Assembly: GCA_020636075.1 (NCBI GenBank)
Contig: JACJYO010000002.1
Location: forward strand, 434,001 to 498,000
Direction of reading: 5' to 3'
DNA length: 64,000 bases
Origin: Lewinellaceae bacterium
Lineage (GTDB): Bacteria > Bacteroidota > Bacteroidia > Chitinophagales > Saprospiraceae
A program made the translations under genes and the position numbers. Below the pieces are notes generated by a model that saw only the letters and a list, made by a program, of their open reading frames with translations, was not told the origin of the DNA and searched no databases. Numbering within the stretch: the stretch's first letter is position 1; every line of letters begins with the position of its first letter. Positions 1-9,900 of this stretch are shown here, one piece after another.

Positions 1-179
1 TTGGCACTGACAACATTGCCCATCAACACCTCATTCACCCAGTCTACCTGCACTCCCGATCTTTCCAGCGCGCCTTTAATGGCGTTCGCACCCAATTGGG
101 TTGCACTTATTGAAGACAACACCCCGCCGAAACTGCCAATTGGTGTTCGCACAGCCGCAACTATAAATACCTCTTTCAT
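1..179 (-). CDS. Acetyl-CoA acetyltransferase (thiolase), N-terminal fragment
   Basis: The gene runs off the left edge, so only about the first 59 residues are present. The protein begins MKEVFIVAAVRTPIGSFGG, the standard opening of biosynthetic-type thiolases, and continues with ATQLGANAIKGALE and a NEVLMGNV stretch that leads into the active-site cysteine region, which lies outside the window. Thiolases condense or cleave acetyl-CoA and acetoacetyl-CoA in the cytoplasm. The ATG at 179-177 is the start, and a good -7 box lies about 35 bases upstream. The family is certain; whether it works in synthesis or degradation cannot be told from this fragment. Confidence 0.9.
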   Translation of the reverse strand, partial: MKEVFIVAAVRTPIGSFGGVLSSISATQLGANAIKGALERSGVQVDWVNEVLMGNVVSA

Positions 180-213
180 GAATATTTGTTTGTATGGTTT
201 GTGAATTCGGGGG

Positions 214-221
214 CAAAGGTA
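214..221 (-). promoter_or_regulatory. Bacteroidota -7 promoter box for the thiolase gene
   Basis: Read on the minus strand this is TACCTTTG, a match to the Bacteroidota -7 consensus TAnnTTTG. A TTG lies 17 nt further upstream (complement of 239-241). The predicted transcript start near 207 would give a leader of about 28 nt before the ATG at 179. Confidence 0.55.
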
Positions 222-434
222 GTGCATTTTGCCTTTCCCAATTCAGAACCAAATTCGGCAGAACAGCCTTTGATAGGTAGCAAAATTTTCCGGCAATCCC
301 TACCTGAAAATATTTTATACGGAATTTGAAAACATTAAAAATAATAAAAACGCCCCCATTGCCCAATCGCAAAACATTTCGTATATTTATGGTCGCTTTT
401 TGCAAATTATATCACTTTAACAACAATATTTACC

Positions 435-761
435 ATGGAGAGACTTCGCCGCATTTCACCCCGTGAAGCATATGCCGCTTATGTTCGCGGACATTTATTA
501 GTTGATGTTCGCGAGCCGGCAAATGCCGCGCAAAAAACCATTGACATCGGCCATTTAATTACGATGCCGATTAGCGAATTAAATCAACGATTTTCTGAAT
601 TACCGACCAATCGCCCGATCGTTCTCGTCTCCCGAGTTGGCAACAGCAGTGATGAAGCTGCCCGGTTTTTATTAAACCAGGGGTATTCCGACGTAACAAT
701 TGTAGAAGGCGGCCTTACTGAATGGGAAAAGGAAGGTCTTCCTGTACGCCAGGCTGTCTGA
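435..761 (+). CDS. Rhodanese-like domain protein lacking the catalytic cysteine
   Basis: This is a 108-residue single-domain rhodanese-fold protein. The usual landmarks are present: LLVDVREP near residues 21-28, a GH followed by a proline (IGHLITMP) at 38-45, and a C-terminal VEGGLTEWEKEGLPV. In active rhodaneses the loop after the central strand reads CRxGxRS and its cysteine carries the persulfide. Here the loop is SRVGNSS, with Ser66 at the cysteine position, so sulfur transfer is unlikely. A binding or regulatory role is an inference. No signal peptide is visible, so the protein is probably cytoplasmic. It appears monocistronic, with a terminator just downstream. Confidence 0.85.
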   Translation: MERLRRISPREAYAAYVRGHLLVDVREPANAAQKTIDIGHLITMPISELNQRFSELPTNRPIVLVSRVGNSSDEAARFLLNQGYSDVTIVEGGLTEWEKEGLPVRQAV

Positions 762-813
762 CATATGAACTAGCCCATTAACAGCGGGAAAAACCAATCA
801 GCACCACACTATA

Positions 814-851
814 AATAAGCCATGCTGCGATTTGCGCATGGCTTATTTTTT
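814..851 (+). terminator. Intrinsic terminator after the rhodanese gene
   Basis: Arms AATAAGCCATG (814-824) and CATGGCTTATT (837-847) are perfectly complementary over 11 bp around a 12-nt loop, and a run of T follows. It separates the rhodanese gene from the histidine kinase. Confidence 0.8.
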
Positions 852-894
852 GGTCAAACAATTGCCGGTCGTGTAGACAGATAGCGATTCTTGC

Positions 895-902
895 TACTTT
901 TG
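895..902 (+). promoter_or_regulatory. -7 promoter box for the PAS histidine kinase
   Basis: TACTTTTG matches TAnnTTTG and starts 26 nt before the ATG at 921. It overlaps the upstream in-frame TTG at 891, which would have to be transcribed for that TTG to serve as start. This argues for the ATG at 921. I see no well-spaced upstream TTG element. Confidence 0.5.
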
Positions 903-920
903 AGCAAAACGGAAATTCAA

Positions 921-2465
921 ATGGCTATAAAATTGGGTTTCGGTGTTCCACCGGTGTTGCTCATCGGCTTATTCGCAGCGGGCATTTTTATCCTTGATGC
1001 CTGGTTTATTCAAGATAGCAATATTTCATTTACCTATTTACTGGTGATCATCCTTGGGCTGTTTTTCAGTGAACGGAACGATGTGCTCCTGTTGGGTATT
1101 GTTTCAACTGTTTTAACGATCCTGGCAGTATTTATTCACTTTGAAAACGGCTCACAAGCACCTTTTGAACACCTGTTGTTTGCCCGGATAATCAGTATCG
1201 CCGGCATTTGGACGGGCGTTTACCTTGTGATGACCATTTTATCGATGCGGAAAGACGAATCCGTTCAGGAAGAACAATTTCAAGCACTTTTTCAATATGC
1301 GACCAATGGGATATTGGTTACGAATTTCAATGGAACGATCGTCCGGGTCAATCCCGCAGCGGAGAAATTATTTGGTTATTTATCGGATGAACTTCTGGGT
1401 CAACCAGTAGAAATCCTGATCCCCACCAACCTGGCACGCATACACCAAAACCATCGTACGGCTTACCGTGCAAATCCGCATCCGCGAGCGATGGGAACCG
1501 GTTTGGACTTGTACGCCATGCACAAGGACGGATCTGAATTTCCGGTTGAGGTCAGCCTGAGCCCATTCCGCACCGAAGCCGGTGAGTTTATTATGGCTTT
1601 TGTGGTTGACAATACCTTGCGCAAAGAGTACGAACAGCGGGTTATCCGACAAAACACGGAACTCGAAAAACTGGCTGCTGCACTCCAAAGCCTGAATGAG
1701 GAACTTGAAGAGAAAGTGCAAAAACGCACCCGGGATTTGGAAAAAGCTAAAAATGAACTGGCTGTGGCCCTTGAAACCGAACGGGAACTGGGCGAGCTCA
1801 AATCCCGCTTCGTATCCATGGCTTCCCACGAATTTCGCACGCCTCTGAGTACTGTATTGTCTTCTGCGTCACTCATTGAAACCTATGCCGATCGTCTGGA
1901 TTTCGAAAATGTAAAAAAACATGGCTCCCGAATAAAAAAGGCAGTAAACAACCTCAACACAATCCTAACGGAATTTCTGTCGCTGGGCAAATTGGAAGAA
2001 GGAAAAACAGAAACCAACCTTCAGGAAACATCCCTGCCCGAAATTGTAGCAGAAGTGCACAGTGAAATAAAACCCTTGTTCAAGGAGGGGCAAACCCTTG
2101 AGCATCAACACCAAGGGGAAGAACTCGCCATGCTTGATTCCGGGCTGTTTAAACATGTGTTGCTCAATTTATTTTCCAACGCCACAAAATATTCTCCGGA
2201 GAACACAATCATCCGTGTTGATACCAAGGTAACCCCCACTGAAATTTCGCTTCAGGTTTTCAACCAGGGAATGGGCATCCCGAAAGCCGATCAAAAACAT
2301 TTGTTCAGCCGGTTTTTTCGGGCGACTAACGCCACGAACATCCAGGGGACCGGGCTCGGCTTATATATCGTAAAACGCTATGTTGAACTGATGAACGGTG
2401 AAATTGGATTTCACAGTGAAGAAGGGAAGGAAACAGAATTCTGGGTCAAAATTCACCGGCAATAA
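921..2465 (+). CDS. Membrane PAS-domain sensor histidine kinase
   Basis: The 514-residue protein opens with several hydrophobic helices (about residues 5-110), then a PAS domain (about 115-225, with NGILVTNFNGTIVRVNPAAE), a charged coiled coil (about 230-290), a HisKA dimerisation domain with the phospho-acceptor His303 in SHEFRTP, and a HATPase domain with an N-box (NLFSNATKYSP) and G-boxes (GMGIP, GTGLGLYIVKRY). It should autophosphorylate in response to a signal sensed by the membrane or PAS region. No response regulator is adjacent, so its partner is elsewhere. The ATG at 921 is preferred over the TTG at 891 because a -7 promoter box overlaps the TTG. Confidence 0.9.
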   Translation: MAIKLGFGVPPVLLIGLFAAGIFILDAWFIQDSNISFTYLLVIILGLFFSERNDVLLLGIVSTVLTILAVFIHFENGSQAPFEHLLFARIISIAGIWTGVYLVMTILSMRKDESVQEEQFQALFQYATNGILVTNFNGTIVRVNPAAEKLFGYLSDELLGQPVEILIPTNLARIHQNHRTAYRANPHPRAMGTGLDLYAMHKDGSEFPVEVSLSPFRTEAGEFIMAFVVDNTLRKEYEQRVIRQNTELEKLAAALQSLNEELEEKVQKRTRDLEKAKNELAVALETERELGELKSRFVSMASHEFRTPLSTVLSSASLIETYADRLDFENVKKHGSRIKKAVNNLNTILTEFLSLGKLEEGKTETNLQETSLPEIVAEVHSEIKPLFKEGQTLEHQHQGEELAMLDSGLFKHVLLNLFSNATKYSPENTIIRVDTKVTPTEISLQVFNQGMGIPKADQKHLFSRFFRATNATNIQGTGLGLYIVKRYVELMNGEIGFHSEEGKETEFWVKIHRQ

Positions 2466-2482
2466 ATGCCATCCGGTATCCA

Positions 2483-3781
2483 TCATTTGAATTGTATAGC
2501 CCGGACAGGCGATACATTTGCCACAGCAAACGATGGCAGAAGTAAAAATATCAGTGTGATGAACAGCGTCCCCAAATTGATCAGCAGCAATGGAAGCCAG
2601 TTTAGGGCAACCGGCGCATAGGACAAGTAATAATCTGCCTCGTTCAAACTGATAAAATGGAACTTGTCCTGAAGCATACAAAAGCCGATACCCAGCATGT
2701 TGCCCCAGAACATACCGGTAACCGTAATCACGGCGGCATGATATAAAAACACCTGGCGTATCCGGCCATTTGTCTCTCCCAGGGCTTTTAACACACCAAT
2801 CATTGTCGAACGTTCAAGGACCAACACCAAAAGTGCCGTGATCATATTTACAATAGCTACAGCTAGCATCAAGGCAAGAATAACCACTTCGTTATAGTCC
2901 TGCAAATCAAGCCATTCAAAAATGGCGGGGAATTTCTCCCGAATACTGACACATAGCAGATCTGGAGGCAGGACTTCATCATAGATGTAGGTATTGTACA
3001 ATTCGAGATCGCGAATATCTTCCAGCCAAACCTCAAATCCGGCAACCTGATTGGCATTCCAGCCCATCAGGTCCTGTACCATCCGGATATCGCAAAGTGC
3101 AAATTTCCGGTCGTACTCTTCCAGGCCCGTCTTATAAATTCCCGCCACATCAAAACGCCTCCGCAACTGTTCGTTTTCCTTTACAAAATGAACGATAAAG
3201 CGATCCCCAACACCAACTTGCAGGCGATCGGCTGTTTGCCGGCTAATGATAATACCCCGGGAGGCCGTCGAATCGTCAAACGTAAACGGCTTGCCTTCAA
3301 GCAGATATGGATCCAAATGGCTCCAGTCGAAGTCGGGGCCGATACCTTTGAGCAGGATGCCTTCCATGGCCGACTTGGTCCGAATAATACCTGGTTTGTG
3401 GGCAAATGCCTGAATATGCCGGATACCACCATGCGAGCGGCCAGTGACAGTTCGTCCGGTTTCAATACCCAATATTGTTTCAGGTTCAGAAAATTCAATT
3501 TCCCTTATCGTATCCAGCGATGGGTAAAAAGCCTGATCGCGCTCGATCGGTTGCGGTTCGAAGGACAACGAATAGGCTGTATCTGAAATATGGATGTGCC
3601 CCCAAAACTCAAAAATCTTGCGACTGATTTCGGTTTTAAATCCCGCGATAAAAGCCGAGGCAGCAATCATCACTGCGACGCTAAGCGCAACCGCTACAAT
3701 CGCGATACGAATGATAAAACGGGAAAAATTCTGTTTCCCGGAAAAGGCAATCCGGCGCGCCAGGAAAAAAGGGAAATTCAT
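2483..3781 (-). CDS. ABC transporter permease, LolC/LolE-FtsX family
   Basis: The 432-residue protein begins MNFPFFLARRIAFSGKQNFS, typical of LolC/LolE-type permeases. One transmembrane helix follows (about residues 25-50), then a large periplasmic domain, then three C-terminal helices that form the FtsX domain (with MIGVLKALGETNGRIRQVF before the second helix). In proteobacteria such proteins work with an ATPase to release lipoproteins from the inner membrane; the Bacteroidota homologues are usually annotated only as FtsX-family permeases. The start is the ATG at 3781, which restores the usual N terminus; the longer in-frame extension has no family resemblance. No ATPase gene is adjacent. 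It is divergent from tyrS with a 99-nt gap. Confidence 0.85.
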   Translation of the reverse strand: MNFPFFLARRIAFSGKQNFSRFIIRIAIVAVALSVAVMIAASAFIAGFKTEISRKIFEFWGHIHISDTAYSLSFEPQPIERDQAFYPSLDTIREIEFSEPETILGIETGRTVTGRSHGGIRHIQAFAHKPGIIRTKSAMEGILLKGIGPDFDWSHLDPYLLEGKPFTFDDSTASRGIIISRQTADRLQVGVGDRFIVHFVKENEQLRRRFDVAGIYKTGLEEYDRKFALCDIRMVQDLMGWNANQVAGFEVWLEDIRDLELYNTYIYDEVLPPDLLCVSIREKFPAIFEWLDLQDYNEVVILALMLAVAIVNMITALLVLVLERSTMIGVLKALGETNGRIRQVFLYHAAVITVTGMFWGNMLGIGFCMLQDKFHFISLNEADYYLSYAPVALNWLPLLLINLGTLFITLIFLLLPSFAVANVSPVRAIQFK

Positions 3782-3864
3782 AGTTGCACGCGAAGGTCGG
3801 GAATCCGGAGAAAGATTTTCTAAAGGAATTGCATCGCAGCAGGCAATTTCTTGCAAATCAAATC

Positions 3865-3872
3865 TAATTTTG
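3865..3872 (+). promoter_or_regulatory. -7 promoter box for tyrS
   Basis: TAATTTTG matches TAnnTTTG and ends 8 nt before the tyrS ATG at 3881. With the usual few nucleotides between box and transcript start, the leader would be zero to two bases. Confidence 0.55.
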
Positions 3873-3880
3873 CCGCCACT

Positions 3881-5152
3881 ATGGATTTTCTTGAAGAACT
3901 CCGCTGGCGCGGATTGATACATGAACTAACACCCGGCGTTGAAGAGCACCTGAAAAGTGGCGTAATCCGCGGGTATATCGGCTTTGACCCCACAGCCCCA
4001 TCCCTCACCATCGGCAACTACGTGCAAATTATGCTCCTGACTTTTTTGCAACGGGCAGGGCATCAACCCGTAGCGCTAATGGGCGGGGCAACCGGGCGCA
4101 TTGGCGACCCCAGCGGACGCGATTCGGAGCGTGAATTAAAAAGCTACGAGGAACTTGACCGCAATACAGCCTTTCAACAAAAACAAATTGAACGACTGCT
4201 AAATACGCACTCCGATGCGCCTAACCGTGCATTGATCCTCAACAATTTGGATTTCTATGCCGACATGAACGTGATGGATTTCCTCCGCGATGTAGGGAAA
4301 TATCTCACGGTGAATTACATGCTATCCAAAGAAAGCGTGCAGCGACGGCTGGAATCCGGCATTTCATTTACAGAGTTCAGCTACCAATTGTTGCAAGGGT
4401 ACGACTTTGTCCTGCTCAACCAAAAACACGGCATCACGCTCCAAATGGGCGGCAGCGATCAATACGGCAATATTACTGCCGGCATCGAATTGGCCCGCAA
4501 GATCGCAGAAACCAAACTCTTCGCTGTTGTTACCCCGCTGCTCACCAAAGCAGACGGTACCAAATTTGGAAAAAGTACTTCCGGAAACATCTGGCTCGAT
4601 CCCGAGCTCACCAGCCCTTACCGTTTTTACCAGTTTTGGATAAATGCGGATGACCGCGATCTTCCCAAATTTCTGCGTTATTTTTCATTGAAAGATCGCG
4701 CTGAAATTGAAGCCCTGGAGGCCACCGGCGATATGCAGCTGATCAAACGAACGTTTGCTGAAGAAATAACGACCCGAGTTCACGGCGAAGCGGAATTCGC
4801 TGCTGTGCAGGCTGTTTCACAACTTCTTTTCAACCCAAAAGCAGGCCCTGAAACTTTGCGCAGCCTAGATGCACGAACGCTTTCACAAGTGGCTGAGGAA
4901 ATTCCTGCACCTGAATTATCCATGAGCATTGTCCAAAACAATTGCAACATCCTGGATTTCCTGAGCGAACATACCGGCATTCTTAGCAGTCGTAGTGAGG
5001 CGAAAAAAGCGATCCAGAATAACGCCATTTCCATCAATAAGGAAAAAATTACAGATCTGGATGTCAGCCTTGCTCCGGCTGATTTGCTTCACGGAAGGTA
5101 CCTAATGGTGGAAAACGGGAAGAAAAACAAGTTCCTGGTGCAATTGGTGTAA
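3881..5152 (+). CDS. tyrS: Tyrosyl-tRNA synthetase
   Basis: The 423-residue class I synthetase charges tRNA-Tyr. It shows the HIGH-like signature in PSLTIGNYVQ, the tyrosine-pocket motif GSDQYGN, the KMSKS-equivalent KFGKS in TKFGKSTSGNIWLD, and a C-terminal S4 RNA-binding domain (HTGILSSRSEAKKAIQ, then ISINKEKI). The length is normal for bacterial TyrRS. An in-frame ATG lies 30 bases upstream at 3851, but the -7 box at 3865-3872 sits inside that extension, so the start is placed at 3881. This leaves almost no 5' leader. A strong bidirectional terminator follows. Confidence 0.97.
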   Translation: MDFLEELRWRGLIHELTPGVEEHLKSGVIRGYIGFDPTAPSLTIGNYVQIMLLTFLQRAGHQPVALMGGATGRIGDPSGRDSERELKSYEELDRNTAFQQKQIERLLNTHSDAPNRALILNNLDFYADMNVMDFLRDVGKYLTVNYMLSKESVQRRLESGISFTEFSYQLLQGYDFVLLNQKHGITLQMGGSDQYGNITAGIELARKIAETKLFAVVTPLLTKADGTKFGKSTSGNIWLDPELTSPYRFYQFWINADDRDLPKFLRYFSLKDRAEIEALEATGDMQLIKRTFAEEITTRVHGEAEFAAVQAVSQLLFNPKAGPETLRSLDARTLSQVAEEIPAPELSMSIVQNNCNILDFLSEHTGILSSRSEAKKAIQNNAISINKEKITDLDVSLAPADLLHGRYLMVENGKKNKFLVQLV

Positions 5153-5199
5153 TTTCTTTGCCCGATGCACCCGAAGCGGATAACAATTTTTAGAAATAA

Positions 5200-5245
5200 A
5201 AAACCGCGGCACAGAGGATGTCCCTTCGTGCCGCGGTTTTTTTTA
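5200..5245. terminator. Bidirectional terminator between tyrS and the barrel gene
   Basis: Arms ACCGCGGCAC and GTGCCGCGGT form a GC-rich stem flanked by A-runs on the left and T-runs on the right. It can therefore terminate both tyrS and the convergent minus-strand gene ending at 5261. Confidence 0.9.
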
Positions 5246-5260
5246 GAGGGAATTAATCAC

Positions 5261-6886
5261 TTAGAATCGTGCAGTTATCCCACCTAAAATATTGATCCCA
5301 AACATGGGATAGTCGAGCCACCGCTGCCGGGTGTTGTTCAATACGTTGTTTATATCGAGAAACACGCCAATATTATCGGTAAACCGGTAGGAGCCCCCGA
5401 AACTCAGGTCGAACAAACCTCCGGTGTAGTACGGCAGGTTTTCACGATCCAGAAAAGCAATACCGTCTGCCAGATATAATTCCCCTTTCAGCGTAGCCTT
5501 ACCATCCAACAGCGTGTAAACTGCACTGGCATTCACTTCAATGCTCGGAAGCCCCCAAGGCTCATCTTCGTTATACAAATCATACACCAGTTGGCTGACA
5601 GATCCGGATAAAACAAGGCTTTTCAGGAGGGTGAGTTTTACAGTTCCCTGGATCCCAAAAACATTGGTTGAATCATACACCACCCCGAAACGAGTCACAC
5701 CAGGGCGCCCGGAGGTGTCGAAATTTGTCTGGATCAAAGCCAGATCGTAGGCTTTGCCATAGCGCACCCGTCCCTGGTATTCCAACCAGCCCAGGTTGCC
5801 GCGCACGCCACCATAGTACTGGCGCCATTCGGTATTGCGCAGGTCTACCCCACGCATTTGAATGAATGGGTTGTAGTTACTAAGGCTTAAGTAGTTGTTT
5901 TTACGCAGATCACCGTCGGCACCCGCAAAGAGCTGCAGGCCATCCCCCCATAAACGCAGGTTAAGTTCCACATCCGGGAAAATCGTAAACTCATCTCGAT
6001 TGCTTGCAAACAAGCCACCCACTTTCAGGTTGAGAAAATCGGCATGAAAGGTGAATGTCGGATGCAGATAAATATTATTCAGAGATTGTTTGGCGGTATC
6101 GTTGTACGATGTAAAGTCCGTCCGGATAGAGATACTCAAGGGGTGCTTTTCGGCAAACCACTTTGTGGCATTCAAGTCCAGGTCAAAACCTGTTTCTGTA
6201 TTGGAATAATAATCGGACAGGTGGTAAAACTTGGGCGCAACGGCAAAGTTGAGGTCCATATCCGTACGCTCAGCATTATAAACCCGGCCACCCAATCGCA
6301 ATACTTTCAAATCCTGCCGGACCTGGTCAGCCTCATACTGGAGTGAATCGTGGTCGTACCCATAAAAATAAACCCGGTCATAGGTATACCCAACATTACC
6401 TTCAATGGCCAGGTTGTTGTCGAGATAAATATTGCCATTGAGCAAGGCATCCGTATTGGAAAAGCGCTGGTTTTCATACGACTTTTTATTGGCGCCGTGA
6501 TGGCGGATCCAGGCTTTGCCGTCAAATTTTTCACCAGAGTGAAAAGCGTAGCCCAGTTCGCCGTAAATAGACGATGGAACCCCTCCACCTGCTTTTACAT
6601 AACCGTTGTATTCTTTCTCCCGCTTACCCGACTTCATGCCGATCGGACGCAACGTGGGTGCATCATAGGTGATGGTTAAGGGTTTGGGGGGCACCAAATA
6701 ATCCTGGCGTTTGGTGGTGGTATCCAACGGGGGCAAGGTCGGAGGAACATTGATCTTGTTCGACTCCAGCAACCGGGCATCGAAGTCTTTCACAATGTTT
6801 ACACTCTCGGTCGGCAGATCATTTTGAGCGACCAATGTTGCGGCCATGGCCGAAAGGATAAAAACGAAGAGCGCTATTTTTTTCAT
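5261..6886 (-). CDS. Outer-membrane beta-barrel protein, partner of the TPR protein
   Basis: The 541-residue protein has a signal peptide (MKKIALFVFILSAMAATLVAQ) followed by alternating aromatic and polar strands and a C-terminal phenylalanine (GGITARF), as in outer-membrane barrels. The C-terminal part (FGGSYRFTDNIGVFLDINNVLNN) looks like the last strands of TonB-dependent receptors, but I see no plug domain. It follows the large TPR gene on the same strand with a 60-nt gap. This TPR-plus-barrel pairing recurs in Bacteroidota and has been annotated as a putative TonB-system component. The start at 6886 is chosen because it begins a clean signal peptide. The substrate is unknown. Confidence 0.75.
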   Translation of the reverse strand: MKKIALFVFILSAMAATLVAQNDLPTESVNIVKDFDARLLESNKINVPPTLPPLDTTTKRQDYLVPPKPLTITYDAPTLRPIGMKSGKREKEYNGYVKAGGGVPSSIYGELGYAFHSGEKFDGKAWIRHHGANKKSYENQRFSNTDALLNGNIYLDNNLAIEGNVGYTYDRVYFYGYDHDSLQYEADQVRQDLKVLRLGGRVYNAERTDMDLNFAVAPKFYHLSDYYSNTETGFDLDLNATKWFAEKHPLSISIRTDFTSYNDTAKQSLNNIYLHPTFTFHADFLNLKVGGLFASNRDEFTIFPDVELNLRLWGDGLQLFAGADGDLRKNNYLSLSNYNPFIQMRGVDLRNTEWRQYYGGVRGNLGWLEYQGRVRYGKAYDLALIQTNFDTSGRPGVTRFGVVYDSTNVFGIQGTVKLTLLKSLVLSGSVSQLVYDLYNEDEPWGLPSIEVNASAVYTLLDGKATLKGELYLADGIAFLDRENLPYYTGGLFDLSFGGSYRFTDNIGVFLDINNVLNNTRQRWLDYPMFGINILGGITARF

Positions 6887-6946
6887 TCTATTTTGATTCT
6901 GAATACAGGTTAAAAGGTGTGCCGATGGTGCGGCAAAAGGAATCAA

Positions 6947-9900
6947 TTAATTCCCTTCATCCATATCAAGCAAATCAATGCCCTTGGTGCCACTGGGGCT
7001 GACCGGTTGGTTGGGGTTAATACCATTCAGGCGATTGTATTTATCCCGGGCCTCGGAGATGATTTTGGGATCGCCTTTGTAGTTTTCCAACACAGCCTCC
7101 AAGGCAGCGGAGGCACTGTTTTTATCCCCCTGGTCGGCATAGACATCAGACAGCAGGATCAGGTTTCGGGCGATCCAATCGTCGTAGCCCGCACTGGCCT
7201 GATTGGCCGTTCCGATAAGGTCCTCTGCCTGAGCATAGCTGCGCTGGCGATACAGGATTTGTGCCTGGAGGTGATAGGCCTCTGCCATAATCTCTGTGGT
7301 AGAACTTTGCGTTACGCGTTGCAGGTATGGCAAAGCGCGGGCGAAGTCGCCACTATCATAGGCCAGTTTTCCGAGATAGAAGTTGGCTGTCGCAACTTGT
7401 TCCGGCGATGCCATACGCGAAGAGGCGACTTTTTGAGCATATTCTGTCAGTACAGCAGAGTTTTTTGTGGCATAAGCCGCCCGCATGACAAGCACCTGTG
7501 CCTCAAAACGAGATGATTCGGTAGTTGCCGATTCTTCCCATTTTCGGGCATATAACAAGGCAGATGGATAATCTTTGTTGTAGCTATAGGCCAGCAATGC
7601 CGCCTTTTCACTGGCTTTGGGGTAATACTTACTTGGTCCGCGTTCGACAACCGTGGCATAATCTTTCTGTGCCATATCAAACCGGCTGATCAACTGGCTG
7701 GAATAGCTTTCTCCACGCAGGTAATATGCATCCAGGGAATAGCGTCCGTTTGGATAGCGGGCCAGGTAGTTCGTCAGACCATCGATGGCTTGTACGTACC
7801 GACCATTCTGAAACTGAACCTCAGCAGAATAAAATGTTACGCTGTCTTTGGCAGCCGTATTTATATTATAACCGGGCACAGTTTCCAGAAAGGCAAAGTA
7901 CTCGTCAGGCCGGTTCAAATCGCGTACATAGATTTCTTCAATTGCAGCCAGGGCGTCTTTCGCCTCCGAGTTCTCCGGGTTATTGGAAAATACCTGCTTG
8001 TAATAATTCAGCGCAGCATTGGTATTGCCCTGGTTATAGGAAATCAGACCGAGTTTCAGCAGTGCCTGATTAATCAAATTGGAACGCCCGCGAAAGTCCG
8101 AAATCAGGCGTTTTAGCGGCGTGACAGCCTGATTTAACTGCCCCATTTCCGTATACGTATCGCCCATCTGGAAAAGCGCATCGTCTGTATAGCGGCTGTT
8201 CGGGTATTTTGTAACCAATTCCTCCAGCAGAATAACTTTATCCAAAGAGTTGCCCTGAAGCCCCTTGATCATGGCTTTCTGATAAAGTGCATATTCGAAA
8301 CCGTCATATTTTTTGGCAATAGCCTCGTCGTAATAGGTCAGCGCGTTGCGATATTCATTCCGTTTAAAATGGCAATCGCCGGCACGCAGAATAGCATCAC
8401 CCAAAACGCCGGATTTTATCTGAGGAGATTGGATACTATTAATGTCCCGTTTTATCCCGTCAATGCTAGCCTTGAAATTAGTCAGTGCATTATTGAAATC
8501 GTTTAATTTCAGGTAGTTATAACCCTGAATATACTGCCCCATCATCAAACTGCTTTCCTCAGGCAGGTCTCTGTAACTTTTCGCCTGCGCCAGGAAGGAG
8601 CTCATGTGATTCCGGCTAAATGTAAATTCTTCCGTTTCATTTGAAATGGAGCCCAACCAAAAGGAACTCAAAGCAGCGGTACGCGGATTGATCGGGTTTT
8701 CCAGCGATTTATTGAAAAACCGGCGTGCTTCGTCTTTCTGATTGTTTTGGTACAACTGCAAACCGCGCAAGTAAGTCACCTGCTGGTAGGTTTCGTTCAA
8801 CCGGGGTGTCCGGTTCGGAACCGCTTCAAGGGTTGCGATTGCCCGGTCATAGTCGCGGGTATTGAGGAAAACCTGGCTCATCAGCGCCTGAGCGTCTTCA
8901 TAGTACCGCGAATTGGCCGGAATGCCTTGCAATGCGATCAATGCGTCGCGATCATATTTCAATTCGTAGCTCAGTTTGGCATAATTGAACAAGGCATCCT
9001 CCTTCAGGGACTTGTCAAAATTCATGTTTGCGGCTTTGCCAAAAGCATTGCGTGCGGCAAACTTGTTGTCGGTGCGGAGGTAACAATCGCCCAGGTGATA
9101 CATGCCGTTTTGGCCCAGCAGGCTGTCTTGCTTGCTCAGTTGTTCCAGATTTTCAATGGCTTGTTTGTAATAGCCATTCTGATATTGAGCATAACCCAAT
9201 TGGTAGTAATCGGAAGCACGGAGGCGGGCGCCATTGGTGGCTGCAAATTCGAGATAGGGCATGGCATTTTTAAAATCGCCACGTTCAAAGTAAGCCTGGC
9301 CTACCAGCTGACTCAATTCAGCCCGGTTGCGGAGGCGCTCATCCTTGGCTTTCACCCCGCCGTACGAGATCACCAGATCGTATTGTTTTTTAGCAAAATA
9401 AATCTGGGTAATGTAATACGGCACGTAACGGCTGTATTGGTCCGAATTTTCGCAACGCACAAATGCCTTTGCTGCATCATCGTAGTACCCTTCAAAAAAT
9501 GCCGCGCAACCGAAGTAATAGTTTGCGGGATAGTACCACTCACTGCTCGTATTTTCTTTGATGCCGGCCAAAGCAGCCTTTGCCAGCGAGAAGCGCTTGG
9601 TAACGAAATAACTATACCCCTGTTTAAATCGGATTTCGTCGCGCAATGCACCGGATGCGGCATCCGTAGGCGCCATGTCATAATACTCCAGTGCCTGGTC
9701 GTATTTTTTCTTGTCAAAATAATAGTCGCCAATTTCGAGGGCTGCCTGGCTCGCTTGCGGGGAAGGTGCCTGGTTGCGCAGGAAATCGAAAACTTGCTTT
9801 TCCGCTTCCGGTTGTTCGAGGCGCACGGCACATTTACCGTGATAAAGCTCTGCGCTGGTTTTCAAAGAACGCCATTCCGGTTCATTCGCGGGTCGAACCA

